DNA of 32,307 nucleotides from an uncultured Gammaproteobacteria bacterium (GTDB lineage: Bacteria; Pseudomonadota; Gammaproteobacteria; Arenicellales; JAANXG01): the NCBI GenBank assembly GCA_945787105.1, contig CALZGZ010000186.1, positions 1 to 32,307 on the forward strand. Direction: 5' to 3'. The position numbers and the translations under genes were made by a program. Under the pieces are notes generated by a model. The model saw nothing but the letters and a program-made list of their open reading frames with translations. It was not told where the DNA came from and made no database searches. Numbering within the stretch: the stretch's first letter is position 1; each line of letters begins with the position of its first letter. This document shows, one piece after another, positions 25,533 through 32,307 of the stretch.

Positions 25533-26384
25533 TCATTCCGGGCCGGTCGCGATCGGACGCTGGGGATCGGTGATCCATTCGCTCCAAGACCCAGGATACA
25601 GCTTCGAACCGGACAATCCGGCAATCTCCATCGCCAACAGATTGTGACAGGCGGAGACCCCAGAACCACAGCTGTGCACCACCGCACTCCCGTCATATCC
25701 CTGCAAAAGTGTCGTAAATCGGGTTCGCAGGTTTGCGGCGGATTGAAATCGCCGGTCTTCGCCCAGATTCATCATATGGTACAGATTTACTGACCCCGGT
25801 ATGTGACCGGCTACCGAATCCACCGGCTCCACTTCGCCGGCATAACGTTTCGCACCACGCGCATCGATTACCAGTACCGCATCGGTGTTCATCGCGTCGA
25901 TCAATTGGTTCACATCCACCCACCGCGACCGGTCTGGCTGCGGCGTAAACACCTGGTGCGTGCTCGGCCTGACGTCCTGGTTTACCGGAAAGCCGGCGTC
26001 GTTCCACACCTGCCAACCACCGTCGAGCACCGCCGCTGCTTCGTGGCCCAGCCATTGCAGCATCCACCATAATCGTGCAGCGAACGCGCCGCCGGCATCA
26101 TCATAAGCCACTACTTGTTCGTTGTCGCCGATCCCATGCCGCGCTAACCAATCGCAGAAAAGACCGACATCAGGGAGTGGATGGCGGCCGCTGTCTACCC
26201 GCCGCGGTGCCGACAAATCCTCATCCAAATGAGCATAATGCGACCCGGGAATGTGGGAATGTTGATAATCGCGTCGCCCTCGTTCGGTATCATCGAGGGA
26301 AAATCGGCAGTCGAATACGATCCAACCCGGATCATCGATATGCTGTTTCAAGGTCTCAGCGGACACGATGGTCGAGAACGGCAT
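25533..26384 (-). CDS. sseA: 3-mercaptopyruvate/thiosulfate sulfurtransferase
   Basis: 283 aa, two rhodanese domains. The inactive N-terminal one is about 5-140 (VFDCRFSLDDTERGRRDYQHSHIPGSHYAHLDEDL). The catalytic C-terminal one has the active-site loop HSCGSGVSAC, with the persulfide-forming Cys; the CGSGV(T/S)A type is typical of mercaptopyruvate sulfurtransferases, while thiosulfate rhodaneses usually have CRKGVTA. The ATG at 26384 shares one base with the stop of the upstream gene (TGATG), implying coupled translation; a GTG one codon earlier is the alternative. Confidence 0.93.
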   Translation of the reverse strand: MPFSTIVSAETLKQHIDDPGWIVFDCRFSLDDTERGRRDYQHSHIPGSHYAHLDEDLSAPRRVDSGRHPLPDVGLFCDWLARHGIGDNEQVVAYDDAGGAFAARLWWMLQWLGHEAAAVLDGGWQVWNDAGFPVNQDVRPSTHQVFTPQPDRSRWVDVNQLIDAMNTDAVLVIDARGAKRYAGEVEPVDSVAGHIPGSVNLYHMMNLGEDRRFQSAANLRTRFTTLLQGYDGSAVVHSCGSGVSACHNLLAMEIAGLSGSKLYPGSWSEWITDPQRPIATGPE

Positions 26385-26857
26385 CACTCACCTCTTTGTT
26401 CAGGATTACTCAATAAGCGTTGCAACAATGCTTTCGCTTGTTCATAGATGCCCGGCCGATGACTCTCGCGCGGGCCCGCTACGTTCAGTGTCTCAATCCG
26501 GTTAGTTTGCAGCCACCGCCTGAATCCATCAACCTCAGGGGGTTCCTTGGTCTCACTAATCCAACAGGGTTTATTCAGTCTCTCGGCGCAGACCTTAGTA
26601 AACAGTGTGCCCCCAGTGAGCCGTCCGTCGGTGATAATTAACGTGCCTTCCGAGTCACGTACATTCCATTCAGTGCGCTGGGCATATCGATCACTGGGAG
26701 TCTCTTGTAACGGGTAGAGCCCATCGATGTTATCGTCTTCCGCGCGCCGTCCAGCCGGGCACCACCCTCCGCAATCAATCGACAACGCCAGCGCAACGTC
26801 CAAAGCTGCGCGATCTACACCCGTTTGCCCGCCAGAAATAATTTTACTCAACGGCAT
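26384..26857 (-). CDS. putative molybdenum carrier protein (MoCo/LOG-like Rossmann fold)
   Basis: 157 aa from the ATG at 26857 (MPLSKIISGGQTGVDRAALDVAL); the track's longer start overlaps the divergent promoter region. SGGQTGVDRAALD at the N-terminus, CGGWCPAGRRAEDD, YPLQETPSDRYAQRTEWNV and GTLIITDGRLTGGT match the Pfam 'putative molybdenum carrier' family, a relative of DprA/LOG-like folds. Algal members bind molybdenum cofactor. Bacterial function is not proven. Coupling to a sulfurtransferase may hint at sulfur or cofactor chemistry, which is inference. Confidence 0.85.
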   Translation of the reverse strand: MPLSKIISGGQTGVDRAALDVALALSIDCGGWCPAGRRAEDDNIDGLYPLQETPSDRYAQRTEWNVRDSEGTLIITDGRLTGGTLFTKVCAERLNKPCWISETKEPPEVDGFRRWLQTNRIETLNVAGPRESHRPGIYEQAKALLQRLLSNPEQRGE

Positions 26858-26926
26858 GTCGCGCCTTGCAATAGCTATGCCTTTAAGCGTACGCTGACGC
26901 ACGCGCTACGCACAAACCGATTGTTG

Positions 26927-27514
26927 ATGGACACCCTCACTATACCGCTGTTTCCCCTCAATACCGTGTTATTTCCTGGGGGCCCCATACCATTGCGCAT
27001 CTTCGAGCCCCGCTATCTCGAAATGGTCAGCCATTGCGTTAAGAAACAAACGCCATTCGGTGTATGTTTACTGCGCGCCGGGCAAGAGACTGAAACCCCC
27101 GCTGCACCCTATGAAATCGGCACCCTTGCCACTATCGTGGATTGGCACACGCTGCCGGATGGATTACTTGGGATTGTCGCCGAAGGTGGCGACCGTTTCA
27201 CAATCAAGGAAACCAAACTGCAATCCAATCAACTGTTGACCGCAGAGATTGCACTGATCCCCGGCGAACCACTGATCGATCTCCCGTCCAAGTATGCCAA
27301 ACTTGGTCACTTACTGTCCGAGATCATAGAAGACGCGGGACCGCTCTACGCCACAGTACAGCGACACTTTGACGACGCAAGCTGGGTGAGCTACCGGCTG
27401 GCGGAGATCCTGCCGTTGGACACAGTCGTTAAACAGTATCTGCTCGAAATGAGTAGTCCTCTCACGCGCCTGACTCATCTCCAATCCGCGTTGCGAAATC
27501 TATTTGACGCCTGA
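26927..27514 (+). CDS. stand-alone LON substrate-binding domain protein
   Basis: 195 aa from the ATG at 26927 (MDTLTIPLFPLNTVLFPGGPIPLRIFEPRYLEMVSHC). The LON N-terminal (PUA-like) domain spans nearly the whole protein; there is no AAA+ or Ser-Lys protease domain. Stand-alone copies of about 200 aa are common in proteobacteria and of unknown role. It is divergent from the molybdenum carrier gene with about 70 bases between starts. The ORF's upstream extension is not family-like. Confidence 0.9.
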   Translation: MDTLTIPLFPLNTVLFPGGPIPLRIFEPRYLEMVSHCVKKQTPFGVCLLRAGQETETPAAPYEIGTLATIVDWHTLPDGLLGIVAEGGDRFTIKETKLQSNQLLTAEIALIPGEPLIDLPSKYAKLGHLLSEIIEDAGPLYATVQRHFDDASWVSYRLAEILPLDTVVKQYLLEMSSPLTRLTHLQSALRNLFDA

Positions 27515-27521
27515 CCGATGC

Positions 27522-27550
27522 TTCAGCATTTAATGCGACTGGTCTACAAT
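27522..27550 (+). promoter_or_regulatory. possible tRNA-Ala promoter
   Basis: TTCAGC, 17 bases, TACAAT, ending 37 bases before the mature tRNA. The -10 is good, the -35 weak. Confidence 0.4.
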
Positions 27551-27587
27551 ATGAGTCCTTGCCGGCAAGATCTGTAATCCACCACAT

Positions 27588-27663
<76 letters not shown>

Positions 27664-27688
27664 TTTCTAACGCAATCCTTTCAATCAC

Positions 27689-28768
27689 TTAGCGAACCAA
27701 TATCAGTTTACTTCTATTCGTTTTTTCGTCGACCGTGACAAAATCGTGACATCCGTCCAGCTTGGCCACCGCTGCGCGCATATTTTCCGGTGCTAAATGC
27801 GCATAACGCTCGGTCATCTTGACCGTGCTGTGACCCAACAACGCCTTCACTTCTGCCAGCGGTACGTTGGCACTCACTAACCATGCGGCACAGGTATGAC
27901 GAAGATCATGAATGCGAAAATCATCAATCCCTGCTCTCTCACACGCAGTGGTAAAGGAACGCTTGACGTCCTGTATCCGGCGGCCGTTTTTGTGCGCAAA
28001 CACCCAAGGAGAGCCCGGGCAGTACTGCGCTCGCAATTGAGCACGCTTTAGGATGACCGACTTTGCCGATCGATTTAACGGCACGGATCGCCGACGCGCT
28101 GTTTTCGTGTGTTGCGCTTCCAAATAGAACAAATTGGATGACAGATCCACACGCGTCCATTCCAATCCCAACAACTCTTGTTTCCGGCAGCCCGTGTGCA
28201 AGGCCAAGCGAATGAAGTCCGCCAAATGCGAGGCATTGCTTTCCGCGTTCGCGGCCCGGATCAACGCCTCGCTCTGGGAACGGCTGATCCATCGCGCTCT
28301 GCCCTCGGGCTCCTTCAATTTACGTCCGCTCACGGGATTCGGGATATCCCAGTCCCACTCGCGTCGCGCATAGTTGATGGCCGCAGAAAGCAACCCAAGC
28401 TCCCGATTCACGGTCGCGTGTTTGACGCTCTTTTTACGCCATTCCACATACGCGCGTACATCCCTAGCGTATAAACCGTTTAATTCCATGCCGGAAAATT
28501 GCTCATGTAAATGCACCGCGGCATTGAGATCCCGCTGGTGGCTCTTCTTGTCCCTGGTTTCCTGAAGGTACGCCAACATCAACTCATCGAACGTTCGGCT
28601 CGGCTGCTCGTCCCATTGTTGCTGCCTAAAAGTTTCCAACTTCCATTTGGCTTCTAATCCTTCCGCTTCCTTTCTGTCCGTAGTCCCAGTAGATCTTCTA
28701 ACTCTTTTGCCACTTGCGTCGGTGAGGTCCACCCACCAGAAGCGGCTGTCTTTGCGTTTGTACGGCAT
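27689..28768 (-). CDS. int: tyrosine-type site-specific integrase
   Basis: 359 aa. An N-terminal arm-binding region (MPYKRKDSRFWWVDLTDASGKRVRRSTGT), a core-binding SAM-like domain about 60-165, then the catalytic domain with Arg in HTGCRKQELLGLEW, Lys in HTKTARRRSVPL, HDLRHTCAAW, His in LGHSTVKMTERYAHL and the nucleophile Tyr. All catalytic residues are present, so it is probably active. The ATG at 28768 has a perfect ribosome binding site (AGGAGGTAAACGT). Its 3' end points at tRNA-Ala, the usual orientation for an element integrated there. Confidence 0.95.
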   Translation of the reverse strand: MPYKRKDSRFWWVDLTDASGKRVRRSTGTTDRKEAEGLEAKWKLETFRQQQWDEQPSRTFDELMLAYLQETRDKKSHQRDLNAAVHLHEQFSGMELNGLYARDVRAYVEWRKKSVKHATVNRELGLLSAAINYARREWDWDIPNPVSGRKLKEPEGRARWISRSQSEALIRAANAESNASHLADFIRLALHTGCRKQELLGLEWTRVDLSSNLFYLEAQHTKTARRRSVPLNRSAKSVILKRAQLRAQYCPGSPWVFAHKNGRRIQDVKRSFTTACERAGIDDFRIHDLRHTCAAWLVSANVPLAEVKALLGHSTVKMTERYAHLAPENMRAAVAKLDGCHDFVTVDEKTNRSKLILVR

Positions 28769-29070
28769 ACGTTTACCTCCTGTTGACGCACGCCAAGTCC
28801 CACGCAGGAAACATTATGCGAGAGTCTGACTTGACGCGCCACCCAATCTTGAACCGCCTTCGCAGGGATTCGCACCACGCGGCCGATCTTGACCCTTGGA
28901 AGCTCTCCTCGCTGCAACATGCGGTGAACGGTTTTTGTTGAAATCCCTCCCAACTGTCGTGCTGTTTCTTCAACGTCCCATAGCAACCGGTCATGAGGCC
29001 GGTGTTCCACCCTAGCCCCCTCGATTGGTTCATTCTGGATTGCACGTAATTGCTTGATTTGCGAATCCAA
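28654..29070 (-). CDS. helix-turn-helix protein, excisionase-like
   Basis: 138 aa. Residues 28-83 form a MerR/excisionase-type winged HTH: DRLLWDVEETARQLGGISTKTVHRMLQRGELPRVKIGRVVRIPAKAVQDWVARQV. Such proteins act as recombination directionality factors or repressors. The start given is a TTG six bases after the upstream integrase stop; a GTG about 20 codons further in (VEHRPHDRLL) is an alternative. Its last 38 codons overlap the int gene by 115 bases in another frame, which is unusually long, so its tail may be dispensable. Confidence 0.75.
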   Translation of the reverse strand: MDSQIKQLRAIQNEPIEGARVEHRPHDRLLWDVEETARQLGGISTKTVHRMLQRGELPRVKIGRVVRIPAKAVQDWVARQVRLSHNVSCVGLGVRQQEVNVCRTNAKTAASGGWTSPTQVAKELEDLLGLRTERKRKD

Positions 29071-29075
29071 CGCCG

Positions 29076-29957
29076 TTACCGCCCTATGTATGTATTCATG
29101 ATGCTGCTGCGGCTGTGCCCCAGCTCTGCCGCGATTTGCAGTCGCGCCTGGCGATCTTGTTCCCTCAGCGCACCTTTGAGTTCTTTGGTCGGCGTGCCGC
29201 CGAGGATTGAGGCCTTACGGCCGGTGAGTTCTTCGTAACGCCGTTGCGCATAGGCATGGCGAAGTCCATGGGTCTTGGAGAGCCCGGCCCGGCGGGTTTG
29301 GTACTCCCAGGTCATCAAGTGCTCTCGATAGCTTTTTCGTGCTGGAATCAGGGAGCCGTTCTTGGCAAAGGCCTTGGCCGCATCCAAGACTTCACGCTGA
29401 TGTGGGTTTCGAATCGGGATCTCCCGTGGCCGCCCGCCCTTGGTCCAGCTGCTCTTCAAAGACAATTTGTCGCCACGATCCGCCCAGTCGGGGTGGATCT
29501 TCATCGCCTCGGACCGTCGCAGTCCAAACGCAGCCTGCATCCGAAAGCTGTGGTAGACGTGGTTGTCGGTGACGCGCTTCAAAACGGCTTCGGTCAACGT
29601 CATGGCCTTGGACTGCTCTGGGGCGTACGTTCGGGCCTCGATCCCCAAAGCGCGGTTGGACTCCCGGAGCAGATTCGACTTGCCCACCTTCTCCAGTACC
29701 CACCGCAAGCTCGCTAGGCGGTTTTTTAAGGTCGCAGCGCTAATTGGCCGACCCTCAGGCTTTCCTGTCCTCCATTCCGCCAACACCTTCTGCAGGTGTT
29801 TTTGTCGGACGTTGCGCAGGCAAAGCCCTCGAAACCCCAACCCATGAATCTCTTTGGCAAACTGCATCACCGTTTTCTTTCTCTCGTACTGCGTGCCCCG
29901 GGACCCGTCCCGGTTGCGTTTCAGGACCTGCTGTAAGTCCCACTCCAGTGGCGTCAT
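29076..29957 (-). CDS. second integrase, Phage_int_SAM / Integrase_1 type (ICE-associated)
   Basis: 293 aa from the ATG at 29957 (MTPLEWDLQQVLKRN), preceded by GGGAG; the track's GTG at 29987 is less likely. N-terminal SAM-like domain about 15-110 (YERKKTVMQFAKEIHGLGFRGL), then a catalytic core with Arg in AAFGLRRSEAMKIHP, Lys in SSWTKGGRPREIPIRN, HGLRHAYAQRRY and LGHSRSSIMNTYIGR. The full Arg-Lys-His-Arg-His-Tyr set is present. The type resembles integrase-domain proteins often found inside ICEs. Its stop is six bases before the HTH gene, making a three-gene operon with it and int. Confidence 0.88.
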   Translation of the reverse strand: MTPLEWDLQQVLKRNRDGSRGTQYERKKTVMQFAKEIHGLGFRGLCLRNVRQKHLQKVLAEWRTGKPEGRPISAATLKNRLASLRWVLEKVGKSNLLRESNRALGIEARTYAPEQSKAMTLTEAVLKRVTDNHVYHSFRMQAAFGLRRSEAMKIHPDWADRGDKLSLKSSWTKGGRPREIPIRNPHQREVLDAAKAFAKNGSLIPARKSYREHLMTWEYQTRRAGLSKTHGLRHAYAQRRYEELTGRKASILGGTPTKELKGALREQDRQARLQIAAELGHSRSSIMNTYIGR

Positions 29958-30116
29958 GGTTAAAACTCCCGCCGTTGTCGTCTCCACACACCGCCCATAT
30001 AAGGGGCGGCACCCTGATGCGCGATCCGCGCTAACGCTAAAAGCTTGCGTTTTCTACGTACGTCGCTTGGTTAGTGTGAATCCGCGATCTGTCCCTACCC
30101 GGCGGCAGGTACAGTC

Positions 30117-30145
30117 TTTGAAGGCTTAAAAAGCTCGCCTTCAAA
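30117..30145. repeat. stem-loop
   Basis: TTTGAAGGC and GCCTTCAAA, nine perfect pairs, with an eleven-base A-rich loop. Confidence 0.75.
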
Positions 30146-30160
30146 CACGGCGGAATTTAA

Positions 30161-30183
30161 CGTCGGTCACGTAGCCCCCGACG
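30161..30183. repeat. stem-loop
   Basis: CGTCGG and CCGACG, six pairs, followed on the plus strand by a CCTAAAAAAGC stretch. Confidence 0.5.
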
Positions 30184-30306
30184 TGCCTAAAAAAGCTGCA
30201 GACCACCCCACGAGTGGACTGCACCGCAGACGAGCATTCGTCAGTGTCATGCGATTCATCACCTCCTATTAGAGAAGTTAATGAATCCAGAGAACCCACC
30301 ACACCT

Positions 30307-30328
30307 CCAGGGTGGCGGGTCACCCTGG
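30307..30328. repeat. stem-loop
   Basis: CCAGGGTG and CACCCTGG, eight perfect pairs, loop GCGGGT. Confidence 0.75.
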
Positions 30329-30510
30329 ATTCGGGTTCAACACAACACGAAGTAGAGAAGACTCAAAGACACGGCTTCCTTACTTCGCCGGACAGACTCC
30401 GCCATGTTCTTGGCACCGGCCCAGGAGCCGGCCCAAGCCGCGATCCGGAACTGCACGACGCGGCAACGCCATGCAACCCGACACCCAGTGTCTGACTAAA
30501 GTCTGAATCA

Positions 30511-30525
30511 GCCGCGAACTGCGGC
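30511..30525. repeat. small stem-loop
   Basis: GCCGC and GCGGC around GAACT, nine bases before the next, larger hairpin. Confidence 0.5.
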
Positions 30526-30533
30526 TAAAGGTG

Positions 30534-30556
30534 CTAGTGGGCACTAGGCCCACTAG
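30534..30556. repeat. stem-loop
   Basis: CTAGTGGGC and GCCCACTAG, nine perfect pairs, loop ACTAG, which itself repeats part of the arm. Confidence 0.8.
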
Positions 30557-30803
30557 CGAGATGGGAAAACGCCGAGGGGCACCAGGCCCAACGACACAAT
30601 GGAAGACATCCCGCTAGGCGTTACGCCCGTTTCCCCTCGCAGCGAGCATGAGGAATCTTGATGGCCTATTTACTCCATCTAGGGAGTGCCGACGGCCATC
30701 GGACGGCTAGAAATCGTTTGTTACAAATTTCGGCGACATCCTGACGTCTTGGATCACCACCACCAATTTTACGTGTCCTACGAAATGGAACAATAGCTAT
30801 ACG

Positions 30804-30823
30804 GTTCATCCAATTTTGACGTT
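30804..30823. repeat. 20-bp direct repeat, left copy
   Basis: GTTCATCCAATTTTGACGTT, identical at 19 of 20 positions to 32253-32272. The two bracket the DUF1845-like gene. Confidence 0.8.
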
Positions 30824-30922
30824 AAAGGGTTCTGAAAGACCCGTCATTCGCCCGTCCTGCGCAATTTTCATGTTTCGCTCTTTGAGATCCGCGCCGGGCT
30901 TGCGTTTCCGCAGGGTCCCGGC

Positions 30923-30960
30923 GCGCGTCACTCCTGGCGCTTGCGCCCGCAGTGACGCGC
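30923..30960. repeat. ten-pair stem-loop across the DUF1845-like gene stop codon
   Basis: GCGCGTCACT (30923-30932) and AGTGACGCGC (30951-30960) are exact complements, with a second small stem (GGCGC/GCGCC) in the loop. The gene's TGA lies in the first arm. No U-run follows on the minus strand. Confidence 0.8.
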
Positions 30961-31818
30961 TGTCGATATGTCTGCGGGTGGTGCATGGGTTAATTCCTCC
31001 TTGGCGATCGGAGGCTCGGAGACGCTAGGCGCCTCGGTCTCCGCAGTTGGCTCTATGAGGGAATGGTTGGGGTCGCGTTCAGATTCGGCATGTGTGTTCC
31101 GATACAGGCCTCGGCCCGGCGCATCCCATGGCTTGGCCATGCTGCGTACCCGGAAGAACCGGCAGCGTCGTTGCTTATTCAGCACGTCCGGCGCCACGCG
31201 GCGCCGAACCGCCTGCGCCAACTCACGGGCCCGTTGGCTGCCATCCAAGACCTCTTGCCGGGTGACGGGCCGCAACCGCTTGGCGTATCCAATAATGACC
31301 TCATTCAAGGCGCGCTGCCGTCGCAATAACTCGCGAATAAATTGTTCCGCAAGCTTCGACTCCATGAGCGCGGCGCCGTTGATCGTCCGCAGCCAGCGTA
31401 CCGCCAGATCAATGCGGCCGTAGCCCCGCAACAGGCAGCGGCCATACTCGTTGAATGTGGCGACGGCCTCGTGCAGGAACGGTTGACGCCGTGTAATCGG
31501 CCGTAGGGTAATGCCCTCTTGATCCTGGGCGTGTGCCGCGAGGGTCTGGCACCGCTCAACCCGGGTATCCACCAGGCCAAAGAGCTGATCGAAATGGATA
31601 TCGAATTCGATCAGCATACTCTCGGCAAACGGATTGTCCGCGAGCATCTGCGCATAGATGCCGTGTAACACCCGCGCCACGATCGGATATCGGGGGATAT
31701 AGCCGCCTTTTTTCTGGCGGTCGCGGCCACAGAACAGCACGTCCACATCTTCCGTATGGAAACGGATATCGACGTTAAACTCGATCGGACTGAGGAGGCT
31801 GTTCGTAGCACCAAGCAT
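30928..31818 (-). CDS. integrating conjugative element protein, PFL_4669/DUF1845-like
   Basis: 296 aa from the ATG at 31818 (MLGATNSLLSPIEFNVDIRFHT). The conserved-looking part, SPIEFNVDIRFHTEDVDVLFCGR, then DNPFAESMLIEFDIHFDQL and helical segments to about residue 230, resembles the DUF1845 family found in ICEs and some conjugative plasmids, where relatives include the AcaB regulator; this is a remote match made by eye. The C-terminal ~60 aa are Pro/Glu-rich and probably disordered. Longer starts (TTG at 32007) exist but the extension is low-quality and overlaps a small ORF. A role in conjugation control is inference. Confidence 0.6.
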   Translation of the reverse strand: MLGATNSLLSPIEFNVDIRFHTEDVDVLFCGRDRQKKGGYIPRYPIVARVLHGIYAQMLADNPFAESMLIEFDIHFDQLFGLVDTRVERCQTLAAHAQDQEGITLRPITRRQPFLHEAVATFNEYGRCLLRGYGRIDLAVRWLRTINGAALMESKLAEQFIRELLRRQRALNEVIIGYAKRLRPVTRQEVLDGSQRARELAQAVRRRVAPDVLNKQRRCRFFRVRSMAKPWDAPGRGLYRNTHAESERDPNHSLIEPTAETEAPSVSEPPIAKEELTHAPPADISTARHCGRKRQE

Positions 31819-31832
31819 GGACGTGTCGCTCG

Positions 31833-32003
31833 CTAACACCGGGGGCGGCCCAAACCCGATTGTCGTCTTTGTGACCGAGCCGCCTCGGGCCAGGATTGCG
31901 CCTGCTGATACGTGGCAACGTGTTGAGCCGGTTGCTGACATTCCAAAACCTGCGCTTGCCCCACAATCGCTAACGGGCCGCGGGCCCCGACTCCGATAAC
32001 CAT
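31833..32003 (-). CDS. possible small Gln-rich protein upstream of the DUF1845-like gene
   Basis: 56 aa (MVIGVGARGPLAIVGQAQVLECQQPAQHVATYQQAQSW...), ATG start eight bases after GGAG (GATTGGAGCGAATTGC). It ends 14 bases before the ATG chosen for the DUF1845-like gene, which is operon-like spacing. It is in a different frame from the N-terminal extension of that gene, so only one of the two can be real. No family recognised. Confidence 0.35.
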   Translation of the reverse strand: MVIGVGARGPLAIVGQAQVLECQQPAQHVATYQQAQSWPEAARSQRRQSGLGRPRC

Positions 32004-32307
32004 GCAATTCGCTCCAATCGCTTTACGGATCATGCCTCATCGTTCACGCTACACGACCGACTTGTCGACGTTGTGCCACATACACCCATACTCTGTCGCT
32101 CCGATCTTCGTCACTCGTTAAATCAGTAACGAGCGAAAAATTGCCATCAATCCACGTCGTGTCTCGTCCTCAATGCTGTTGATAACGGACGCTGACTCCC
32201 GCTAACCACACCTACAGTGCAGGAATGACTCCGGGACAACAAGTGCCATAACGTTCATCCATTTTTGACGTTGTATAACGGATTACGATCCGACCTATAG
32301 TTTGTGC
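32004..32307. other. non-coding upstream region, window end
   Basis: No gene seen. It contains the right copy of the 20-bp direct repeat (32253-32272) and may hold the promoter of the DUF1845-like gene. Confidence 0.4.
32253..32272. repeat. 20-bp direct repeat, right copy
   Basis: GTTCATCCATTTTTGACGTT. With its left neighbour bases it reads AACGT on the two outer ends in inverted form (AACGT-N13-ACGTT), which could be an operator-like dyad. Confidence 0.75.

Larger units (their letters stand above)
29988..30927. other. hairpin-rich non-coding region of the element
   Basis: About 0.9 kb with no credible gene on either strand. It holds at least five separate perfect or near-perfect stem-loops (listed separately) and one strong ribosome-binding-like AGGAGGTG at about 30254-30262 on the minus strand in front of a 27-30 codon ORF (MNRMTLTNARLRCSPLVG...). 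It may hold regulatory RNA, a transfer or replication origin, or a leader for the integrase operon; none is demonstrated. Confidence 0.5.

Noticed and set aside
29244-29717. 157-aa plus-strand ORF
   Set aside because: Antisense of the second integrase, whose catalytic residues are intact.

Overview
The window reads as a chromosomal segment of a gammaproteobacterium, probably close to the purple-sulfur / sulfur-oxidiser branch (Chromatiales-like) or an uncultured relative. This rests on gene content and order: an E. coli-type MetRS of 676 aa, rsxB-nth coupling, recN and nadK divergent from hrcA-grpE-dnaK-dnaJ, a bamE/rnfH/ratA/smpB/ssrA cluster, and a bufferin operon. It is inferred by reading, not by a tree.

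Layout. 1-260: a MITE-like repeat (copy A). 260-4040: a small acidic conserved protein, the Fe-S carrier ATPase Mrp/ApbC (minus) and metG (plus). 4106-6482: a translationally coupled trio, rsxB-like ferredoxin, endonuclease III (nth) and a FIST-domain protein. 6516-6823: repeat copy B. 7011-9438: a bufferin-type copper RiPP operon (bufA1, bufB, bufC, DoxX/bufD) closed by a strong terminator. 9506-10525: an ArsS-like radical SAM gene starting right after that terminator. 10531-16148 (minus): the heat-shock operon hrcA-grpE-dnaK-dnaJ, with CIRCE upstream of hrcA, apparent sigma-32 promoters in front of grpE and dnaK, and repeat copy C between dnaK and dnaJ. 16221-16569: repeat copy D. 16685-23096: nadK, recN, a short ArgA-like acetyltransferase, bamE, then rnfH, ratA and an NSS-family transporter (minus), then smpB. 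23358-23713: tmRNA. 24030-24866: a small monooxygenase-like protein and a small secreted protein. 24867-25532: a non-coding gap holding an orphan terminator. 25533-27514: mercaptopyruvate sulfurtransferase coupled to a putative molybdenum carrier (minus), and a stand-alone LON-domain protein (plus). 27588-27663: tRNA-Ala(CGC).

The tRNA marks the left edge of an integrated element that runs off the window: a tyrosine integrase facing the tRNA, a MerR-like HTH/excisionase gene overlapping it, a second integrase of the ICE-associated type, about 1 kb of hairpin-rich non-coding DNA, and a DUF1845 / ICE PFL_4669-like gene bracketed by a 20-bp direct repeat.

Main points for a second look: (1) a family of four ~245-350 bp MITE-like elements with shared terminal inverted repeats, two of them carrying a near-identical central palindrome at the same internal site; (2) the layered CIRCE plus sigma-32 control of the chaperone operon, which also moves the grpE start; (3) the bufferin operon followed across a terminator by an ArsS-like radical SAM gene; (4) the tRNA-Ala element with two integrases, structured non-coding DNA and paired direct repeats.
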